NCBI GenBank assembly: GCA_963844575.1
Contig: CAWJOU010000005.1
Coordinates: forward strand, 3,100,001-3,164,000
Reading direction: 5' to 3'
Origin: DASZUK01 sp963844575
GTDB taxonomy: Bacteria > Actinomycetota > Acidimicrobiia > Acidimicrobiales > RAAP-2
Length of the DNA stretch: 64,000 nt
The notes under the pieces were generated by a model that made no database searches, was not told where the DNA came from, and saw only the letters and a program-made list of their open reading frames with translations. Numbering within the stretch: the stretch's first letter is position 1; the number at the start of each line of letters is the position of its first letter. Below are positions 58,987 to 64,000 of this stretch, one piece after another. A program made the position numbers and the translations under genes.

Positions 58987-59331
58987 CTAGTCATCGGTCG
59001 GCTCACTGCCGGGTCCACTCGGCGCGTCGAGGTCCCAGCCATCGTCGTCTTCACGTCGAAGACGGGTCCGGCTGGACGGTTCGCCGAGACCGTCGGGGTC
59101 GTCGATACCACCCTCGAGGGTGACCATCTCCTCGGGATCGTCGAGCTCGGCATCGGCTTCGTCGAGCTCCCGTTCGTCGACCTGCAACGTGGGATCGAGC
59201 GACGGATCGACCTCGGCATCTTCGGCGAAGGCCGGATCGGTCCTCTCGCGCTCGTCGCGCGCCTCGTCCCCCTGCTCGAAGGCCTCACCGCTCGATGATT
59301 CGTCGGGTGACCAGTCGCCGGGCTGACTCAT
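58987..59331 (-). CDS. acidic low-complexity protein (114 aa)
   Basis: The 114-residue protein is dominated by Asp and Glu (for example ERELDEADAELDDPEEMV) and has no membrane segment or cysteine. It is probably disordered. It is followed 20 bp later by the 91-aa gene, suggesting a two-gene unit. No family is recognised. Confidence 0.55.
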   Translation of the reverse strand: MSQPGDWSPDESSSGEAFEQGDEARDERERTDPAFAEDAEVDPSLDPTLQVDERELDEADAELDDPEEMVTLEGGIDDPDGLGEPSSRTRLRREDDDGWDLDAPSGPGSEPTDD

Positions 59332-59368
59332 GGTTCCCCTCTCTCCGTCGCTGGGTGGAGAGCCGATC

Positions 59369-59926
59369 CTACATGGGGGGTGTGGCCGCGAGGCCGGGCC
59401 CCACCGCCGCGTCGCCGTCGCCGGTCCACCCGCTCCACCGTGCGACGTCGACGGCGAGACACGGCCCGGTCGGTGGCCGCTCGACGTACGGCCCGTACCG
59501 GGCTTGGAGCAGCCCGACGGCCCGGCCCGCCTCGGTCGACCCGGGTGCGACGACGCGGGCGGTGCCGTCGGCCCGCACCCACCACAGTCGGGACCAGTCC
59601 GCGTCGTCGTAGTGGTCGACGAGCAGCGCCACGGCCGGGTTCTCGGCGACGTTGGCCAGCCGGCGCAGCGCGGTCGTCCGCTTCGGCTTGTGGTCGACCG
59701 CGCTGTAGACGGTGTCGCCGTCGAGGGCGAAGACGATCGGCACGACGTGCGGCCGGCCGGTCCGGTCGGCCGTCGCCAGGCGGGCCACGCGGGCCGCGGC
59801 GAACCGGCGGCGGGCCTCGGCGGCGGTCAGGCGGCCGGCGTTCGCGGCGACGGGGCCTCGTCCGGACGGCCCGGCGGCCGGGCGCTCAGCCCCTGCCGTT
59901 CGGCCTGTCGCCGCTCGGCCATCCAC
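59369..59926 (-). CDS. PPOX-class probable F420-dependent enzyme
   Basis: The core reads ARVARLATADRTGRPHVVPI, DGDTVYSAVDHKPKR and ENPAVALLVDHYDDADWSRL, as in the Rv0121-type PPOX family (TIGR03668). The usual length is about 140 residues. No ATG/GTG start lies near residue 30 of the frame, so I use ATG 59926 (185 aa), which overlaps the upstream 88-aa gene by 100 bp; the true start may be further downstream at a non-standard codon. Confidence 0.75.
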   Translation of the reverse strand: MDGRAATGRTAGAERPAAGPSGRGPVAANAGRLTAAEARRRFAAARVARLATADRTGRPHVVPIVFALDGDTVYSAVDHKPKRTTALRRLANVAENPAVALLVDHYDDADWSRLWWVRADGTARVVAPGSTEAGRAVGLLQARYGPYVERPPTGPCLAVDVARWSGWTGDGDAAVGPGLAATPPM

Positions 59927-60093
59927 GCGTCGCGGGCCGCCCGGGCTTCCAGGCGGACCTGGAGCCGGCGCTGGCCCTCGGCGGCCCGCTCAGCCGCAGC
60001 CGCCAGCTCCTCGTCGTCGTGGAGCACCCGAACGGTCGGTGGCGGAGCTGGTGGGGCGGGCGGACCGGACTGGCTCTTGTGGTGCCAGGCCAC
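59827..60093 (-). CDS. small Ala/Arg-rich helical protein (88 aa)
   Basis: GTG 60093 opens a protein of 88 residues with a proline-rich start (PPAPPAPPP) and a long charged helix (DDEELAAAAERAAEGQRRLQ, 20 residues). It overlaps the PPOX gene by 100 bp in another frame. No function can be assigned, and it might be a chance frame. Confidence 0.4.
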   Translation of the reverse strand: MAWHHKSQSGPPAPPAPPPTVRVLHDDEELAAAAERAAEGQRRLQVRLEARAARDAWMAERRQAERQGLSARPPGRPDEAPSPRTPAA

Positions 60094-60292
60094 GGCCGCT
60101 CATGCTCCTGTTCCGGAGCGCCTCGTCGGCGCCATCGCCTCGAACATGGCCGACCTCCTGCACTTCGCACTCCGGCCCGTAGGCCGATCCCGTCGGCACT
60201 CGCGCCGAGTGCCTGCACCTAGTATGACGCTTCCGCGGCGAACTGCAACCGCGGATCGCGCGAATCGCAACCGATCGGCCGCCGGCTACTTC

Positions 60293-61303
60293 TCAGCCGG
60301 CCGCCGGGCCGACGGTCGAGCCGTTCTTCGCCGCGCCGACCGCCGGTGCGCCGGGCCCCTTCAGCGCCTCGATCAGCGCCTGCGCCCCGCCGACCAGGCC
60401 GACCGCCTCGTACGGTACGACGACCTTCGAGTTCGGCGACGCGGCGATGTCCTGGAGGGCCCGCAGCTGGAGCACCGCGAGCGTGTTCGGGTGGATCGCC
60501 GCCTGGTCGATGGCCGTCAGCGACGCGGCCTCGCCCTCGCCCCGGAGCTGGCGGGCCTTCTTCTCGCCCTCGGCCTGCAGCTCGAGCGCCTTCATCTGGG
60601 CCTCCGCGGCCAGGATGACGGCCTGCTTCGCCCCCTCGGCCTCGAGCACCGCGGCCTGCTTGCGGCCGCCCGCGCTGTTGATCGCCGCCTGCTGCTCACC
60701 CTCGGACTTCAAGATGGCGGCCCGCTTGTGCTGCTCGGCCTCCTTCTGTTCCGACATCGCCTGGAGGACGTTGTTCGGCGGCGTGATGTCGAGGATCTCG
60801 ATCCGGTTGAGCCGGACGCCCCACTTCATCGCCGCGTCGGCCATGTGGTCCTGCATCCGCGTGTTGATCGTCTCGCGCTCCGACAGCGACTGGTCGAGCG
60901 TCAGCTCGCCGAAGACCGCCCGCAGGGCCGTCCGGGAGAGCTGGTCGACGGCCAGCGTGTAGTCCGCGATCTCGAACAGCGCGGCCTTGACGTCGATGAC
61001 CTGGCAGAAGATCGTCGCGCTGACCCAGAGCGACACGTTGTCGGCGGTGATGACCGCCTGCTGGTCGCCGGTCATCGGGAACTCGCGCATGTCGACCTTT
61101 GTCATCCGGTCGACGAACGGGAGCATGAGGTGCAGCCCCGGCTGGCGGACGGACTTGAACTCGCCGACCCGCTTGACGACGCCGACGCTGCCCTGCTGGA
61201 CGATCTTGAACGCCCGGGTCAGCATGACGAGGACGGCGACCGCCGCGACGACCACGACGATCCCGATCACGACCCCTACGGCAGTGGAAATACTGGCAAA
61301 CAT
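60293..61303 (-). CDS. SPFH/Band-7 (stomatin/QmcA-like) membrane protein
   Basis: The 336-residue protein has an N-terminal membrane helix (about 8-30) and an SPFH domain (35-190) with VVKRVGEFKSVRQPGLH and TLDQSLSERETINTRMQ. A long Ala/Glu/Lys coiled-coil (about 195-275) follows. Such proteins form membrane microdomain scaffolds, usually with NfeD. A short NfeD-like gene precedes it (29 bp apart), so the pair fits this role. Confidence 0.92.
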   Translation of the reverse strand: MFASISTAVGVVIGIVVVVAAVAVLVMLTRAFKIVQQGSVGVVKRVGEFKSVRQPGLHLMLPFVDRMTKVDMREFPMTGDQQAVITADNVSLWVSATIFCQVIDVKAALFEIADYTLAVDQLSRTALRAVFGELTLDQSLSERETINTRMQDHMADAAMKWGVRLNRIEILDITPPNNVLQAMSEQKEAEQHKRAAILKSEGEQQAAINSAGGRKQAAVLEAEGAKQAVILAAEAQMKALELQAEGEKKARQLRGEGEAASLTAIDQAAIHPNTLAVLQLRALQDIAASPNSKVVVPYEAVGLVGGAQALIEALKGPGAPAVGAAKNGSTVGPAAG

Positions 61304-61332
61304 GTCGTTCCCTCCTCGCCTCGCGCGGTGCC

Positions 61333-61542
61333 CTACGTCTCCGTCGGGTAGACGATCAGGAGGCCTCGCTCGACGTCCGCCACGATGACCGGCGTGCCCG
61401 GCTCGAGCTGCTGTGTCGGATCGAGCGGGATGGCCAACCAGTCCTCACCCCGGGCCCGGATCGTCCCGGGATGGTGGCTGCCGTTGATCGGCTTGGTGAC
61501 GACGGCGGTATCGCCGACCATCCCCTGAACGCCGTTCAACAT
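61333..61542 (-). CDS. short NfeD-like OB-fold protein (69 aa)
   Basis: The 69-residue protein has GMVGDTAVVTKPINGSHHPG then GTPVIVADVERGLLIVYP, the C-terminal NfeD OB-fold without membrane helices. NfeD partners SPFH proteins. It lies just upstream of the SPFH gene in the same direction; the truncated form is common in actinobacteria. Confidence 0.75.
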   Translation of the reverse strand: MLNGVQGMVGDTAVVTKPINGSHHPGTIRARGEDWLAIPLDPTQQLEPGTPVIVADVERGLLIVYPTET

Positions 61543-61668
61543 GGTGGCCCTCCTCTACAAGGCCCACTGCCCCGAAGACCTGGTACGCCGCGAGGACGCA
61601 CCACTCTCCCGACTATACGGCCGTCCCCGACCGTCGGTGCACCCGGGCCGGCGCCGCGGCCCGCCGGG

Positions 61669-62451
61669 TCAGCGGCCGGAGAACCGGGGTTCGCGCTTCT
61701 CGACGAACGCGGCCATCGCCTCCGTCGTGTCCCGGGAGCCGAAGTTGACCGCCTGGCAGCGCGCCTCGTTCTCCAGCGCCTCGGACATCGACGACGACAT
61801 GGCCTCGTTGAGCAGCGTCTTCGTCATCGACAGGGCGAGCGGTGGCCCCGCCGCGAGCTGCCTCGCCCAGTCGGCCGCGAACCCGTCGAGCTCGTCGACC
61901 GGGACGACCCGGTTGACGAGGCCGAGCGCGTCGGCCCGGGCCACGTCGAAGATGTCGCCGAACAGCGCGACCTCCTTCGCCCGGGCCAGGCCGATCAGCC
62001 GGGGCAGCAGCCACGACGACCCGAAGTCGAGCGACAGGCCGCGGCGGGCGAAGATGGCCGAGAACCGGGCCCGCTCGGACGCCACGACGAGGTCGCAACC
62101 GACGGCCAGGCTCAGCCCGGCCCCGACCGCCACGCCGTCGACCTTGGCGATCGTCGGCTTCGACAGGCGGTGGAGCGCCAGCGCGGCGTCGCCCAGCCGG
62201 CGCATCGCCACCAGCGCCGGCGCATCCGGGTCGCCGGTCAGCCCCTCCGGATCGCCGAGGTCGGCCCCCGAGCAGAACGCGCCGCCGGCGCCGCCCAGCA
62301 CGAGCACCCGGTCGTCGCTACGGACCTCGACCTCGACCAGCACGTCCTGCAGCGCCTGGAGCATCGCCCGGTTGATGGCGTTCTTCCGCTCCGGCCGGTT
62401 CATCGTGACCGTCACGACGCCATCCCGGCGGTCCACGATCAGCGTGTCCAC
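61669..62451 (-). CDS. enoyl-CoA hydratase/isomerase family protein
   Basis: The 260-residue crotonase has MNRPERKNAINRAM, the oxyanion motif AFCSGADLGDPEG, VAVGAGLSLAVGCDLVVAS and LSLDFGSSWLLPRL, typical of PaaG-type enoyl-CoA hydratase/isomerases. The catalytic acid of the hydratase pair is not obvious (the segment reads FARRGLSLDFG), so isomerase function is possible. It lies between yraN and the NfeD/SPFH pair, 126 bp from the latter. Confidence 0.88.
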   Translation of the reverse strand: MDTLIVDRRDGVVTVTMNRPERKNAINRAMLQALQDVLVEVEVRSDDRVLVLGGAGGAFCSGADLGDPEGLTGDPDAPALVAMRRLGDAALALHRLSKPTIAKVDGVAVGAGLSLAVGCDLVVASERARFSAIFARRGLSLDFGSSWLLPRLIGLARAKEVALFGDIFDVARADALGLVNRVVPVDELDGFAADWARQLAAGPPLALSMTKTLLNEAMSSSMSEALENEARCQAVNFGSRDTTEAMAAFVEKREPRFSGR

Positions 62452-62565
62452 GAGCGCCTCCCTTCCGGCCTACTGGCTTCCGGTCGGACCTTACCGGGAC
62501 CGCCATCCCACTGGCTGGCCCACCAGCCGGCCCGTCCCCTCAGTCGACCGGGCCGACCCGACCGG

Positions 62566-62916
62566 TCAGAACGCGTCGACGACCACCTCGATCTCGTCGC
62601 CGGTCACCGCGGCGACGTCGAAGCGGACCACCGCGCAGCGGACGTGGCGGTTGGCCAGCCACTGCGCCGCCAACCGCCGCAGCCGGCGGCGCTTCGCCGT
62701 GGTCACCGCGTCGGCCGGCGTGCCGTACGCCGCGGTCCGCCGGGCCTTGACCTCGCAGAAGACGACCGTACCGCCCCGCCGGCAGACGAGGTCGAGCTCG
62801 CCGTCGCGGCACCGCCAGTTCCGGTCCAGGACCTGGTAGCCGGCCGCCTCGTACCACTCGGCGGCGAGCGCCTCCCCAGCCGCCCCCCGCTCGCGCCGGT
62901 CGCCGTAGGCTCCCAT
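62566..62916 (-). CDS. yraN: YraN-family (UPF0102) restriction-endonuclease-fold protein
   Basis: The 116-residue protein has the UPF0102 motifs GAAGEALAAEWY, VLDRNWRCRDGELDLVCRRG and VVFCEVKAR. The Glu-x-Lys and preceding Asp form a nuclease-like metal site. Its function is unsettled. It lies downstream of DUF2469 as in other actinobacteria. ATG 62916 gives the usual length. Confidence 0.9.
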   Translation of the reverse strand: MGAYGDRRERGAAGEALAAEWYEAAGYQVLDRNWRCRDGELDLVCRRGGTVVFCEVKARRTAAYGTPADAVTTAKRRRLRRLAAQWLANRHVRCAVVRFDVAAVTGDEIEVVVDAF

Positions 62917-63008
62917 GCTCGGAACGGTCGGGGCCGCCGAGGCGACGCGCCGGGCACCGAGTCCGGCGCACCGGCGGGACCCCCCTCCCTGCCGGGGCGG
63001 GATCCCTT

Positions 63009-63302
63009 CTAGAGCTCCTTCTCGGGCAGCCGCTCGACATTGACGTCGCGGAACGTGACGACGCGGACCGACGGGACGAAGCGGGCCGGGCGGTACATGT
63101 CCCAGACCCAGGCATCGGTCAGCTCGAGCTCGACGCACGCCGGCGACGTGTCCGACCGCACGGCGACCGAGACGGCGTTCGCCAGGTAGAAGCGGCGTTC
63201 GGTCTCGACGACGTAGGCGAACATCGGGAGGACCGCCCGGTACTCCTGGACGAGCGCCAGCTCGATCTCGGCCTCGTAGCGCTCGAGCTCTTCCTCGCTC
63301 AC
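63009..63302 (-). CDS. DUF2469 protein (Rv2901c-like)
   Basis: The 97-residue protein has the family core FAYVVETERRFYLANAV and DAWVWDMYRPARF, which is near-invariant in actinobacteria next to rplS and yraN. Function unknown. The GTG start follows three short direct repeats (63326-63374). In many actinobacteria rnhB lies before it; here it is absent. Confidence 0.9.
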   Translation of the reverse strand: MSEEELERYEAEIELALVQEYRAVLPMFAYVVETERRFYLANAVSVAVRSDTSPACVELELTDAWVWDMYRPARFVPSVRVVTFRDVNVERLPEKEL

Positions 63303-63325
63303 TGGACCACCTTCACTGGCCCACC

Positions 63326-63374
63326 CTGGTCATCCGGGCGCTCTGGTCATCCGCGCACCCTGATCATCCGGGCG
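63326..63374. repeat. three imperfect direct repeats between rplS and DUF2469
   Basis: CTGGTCATCCGGGCG (63326-63340), CTGGTCATCCGCGCA (63343-63357) and CTGATCATCCGGGCG (63360-63374) recur with a 17-bp period. They occupy the 130-bp gap between the two genes. Confidence 0.7.
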
Positions 63375-63431
63375 CAGGGCACATCCGGTCCGGCCGTCCA
63401 GGTGCACAACGGGCGCACCGAGACGGACCCG

Positions 63432-63785
63432 TCACGACCGGACGGTCCGCTTCTCCTTGATCTTCGCGGCCTTCCCGGAGAGGTCACGCAGGTAGTAGAG
63501 CTTGGCCCGCCGGACGTCGCCGTACGTCGCGACCTCGAGCTTGGCGATCGTCGGCGAGTGGACCGGGAACGTCCGTTCGACACCGACGCCGAAGCTGACC
63601 TTGCGGACGGTGAACGTCTCGCGGACGCCGACGCCCTGGCGGCGGATGACGACGCCCTGGAAGACCTGGACGCGCTCGCGGCTGCCCTCGACCACGCGGA
63701 CGTGCACCTTGACGGTGTCGCCCGGCCGGAAGTCCGGCACGTCGTCACGCAGGCTGTCGCGGTCGATGATCTCCGTCGGGTGCAT
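63432..63785 (-). CDS. rplS: 50S ribosomal protein L19
   Basis: The 117-residue protein has the L19 segments RPGDTVKVHVRVVEGSRERV (20 residues) and RRQGVGVRETFTVRKVS, with HSPTIAKLEVATYGDVRRAK and the basic C-terminus KIKEKRTVRS. It lies at the subunit interface of the 50S. Its ATG is 37 bp after the end of trmD. Confidence 0.97.
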   Translation of the reverse strand: MHPTEIIDRDSLRDDVPDFRPGDTVKVHVRVVEGSRERVQVFQGVVIRRQGVGVRETFTVRKVSFGVGVERTFPVHSPTIAKLEVATYGDVRRAKLYYLRDLSGKAAKIKEKRTVRS

Positions 63786-63821
63786 GGGGCGCGTCCTTCT
63801 GGCTGGAGGAGGGTGGCCGAG

Positions 63822-64000
63822 TCATGCATCGTAGCCGTGTTCGGCCAGCAGGCGCATCTCGCCGGCCCCGATCAGCAGCTCGACCTCGGCCGCGGTCAAC
63901 CCGCCCCGGGCGGCCACGAGGTCCGGCCGCCGCTCCAGCGTCCGCCGCAGTGCCTGCACCCGGCGCCACCGGTCGACCTCGCCGTGGTCACCCGATCGCA
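63822..64000 (-). CDS. trmD: tRNA (guanine-N1)-methyltransferase, C-terminal part
   Basis: The gene continues beyond the window; about 59 codons remain. RSGDHGEVDRWRRVQALRRT followed by ERRPDLVA matches the SGDH..I..WRR..AL.RT end of TrmD. It methylates G37 of some tRNAs. The trmD-rplS order is the common bacterial arrangement. Confidence 0.8.
   Translation of the reverse strand, partial: RSGDHGEVDRWRRVQALRRTLERRPDLVAARGGLTAAEVELLIGAGEMRLLAEHGYDA

Overview
The window is high-GC DNA packed with short-gap and overlapping genes. It looks like a chromosome of a mycothiol- and F420-using actinomycete, most likely from the Acidimicrobiia or a nearby deep lineage. The evidence is a mycothiol-conjugate amidase gene, two LLM-type and four PPOX/split-barrel genes of the F420/flavin type, a DUF2469 gene next to rplS and yraN, a PspA-HtpX-PspAB operon, a DUF222/HNH gene, many GTG/TTG starts and several apparently leaderless promoters. 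I see no rRNA, tRNA or CRISPR array. The taxonomy is inference from gene content only.

Region by region. (1) 0-13.5 kb is ordinary core metabolism and stress: a membrane protein, a crotonase, an LLM oxidoreductase, purK-purE-ChbG-like deacetylase, mca, pspA-htpX-pspAB, a tyrosine phosphatase, and a reverse-strand run nfo-fumC-phhB, then a PPOX protein and a DUF222/HNH protein. (2) 13.48-15.82 kb holds two different insertion sequences (IS630 and IS982 types) about 50 bp apart. (3) 15.8-20.7 kb is a reverse-strand run: DUF6458-like protein, dprA, NYN-domain protein, LLM protein, and a large surface-glycan acyltransferase with no canonical start codon. (4) 21-30 kb has a SixA-like phosphatase, a secreted GH18-like protein, a thioesterase, a VOC protein, a secreted beta-helix protein with a Thr/Pro stalk, MscL fused to a zinc ribbon, and a diguanylate cyclase. 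(5) 29.7-35.6 kb has a TetR-controlled PPOX/MFS efflux unit, two tiny coupled genes with a leaderless promoter, and a RecQ-phosphoribosyltransferase fusion. (6) 35.7-41.8 kb has a secreted lectin joined to half of a mycobacterial-type PPE domain, a PhyH dioxygenase, a zinc-ribbon protein/PPOX pair, and an arsenic operon (arsR, arsI/cadI-like, aqpS-like, arsC). (7) 41.9-50.6 kb has a DEAD-box helicase, a group 2 sigma factor, three small proteins, a cold-shock protein with a perfect terminator hairpin, a desaturase, a PadR/ABC exporter operon and a nitrilase. (8) 50.7-56.9 kb is a block of secreted repeat proteins, including a predicted glutamic (G1) peptidase, whose two main genes share an upstream palindrome-promoter module. 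It also holds a mosaic gene remnant and a VapBC-like toxin-antitoxin pair. (9) 57-64 kb returns to the core: comM, small proteins, PPOX, SPFH/NfeD pair, crotonase, yraN, DUF2469, rplS and the end of trmD.

ComM and dprA are usually close neighbours downstream of yraN, but here they are about 37 kb apart. The intervening material (20.4-57 kb) carries most of the accessory genes, so it may be an expanded or rearranged region. The most unusual items are the lectin-PPE chimera, the shared upstream module of the two repeat-protein genes, the mosaic remnant between them, and the hidden N-terminus of the acyltransferase.
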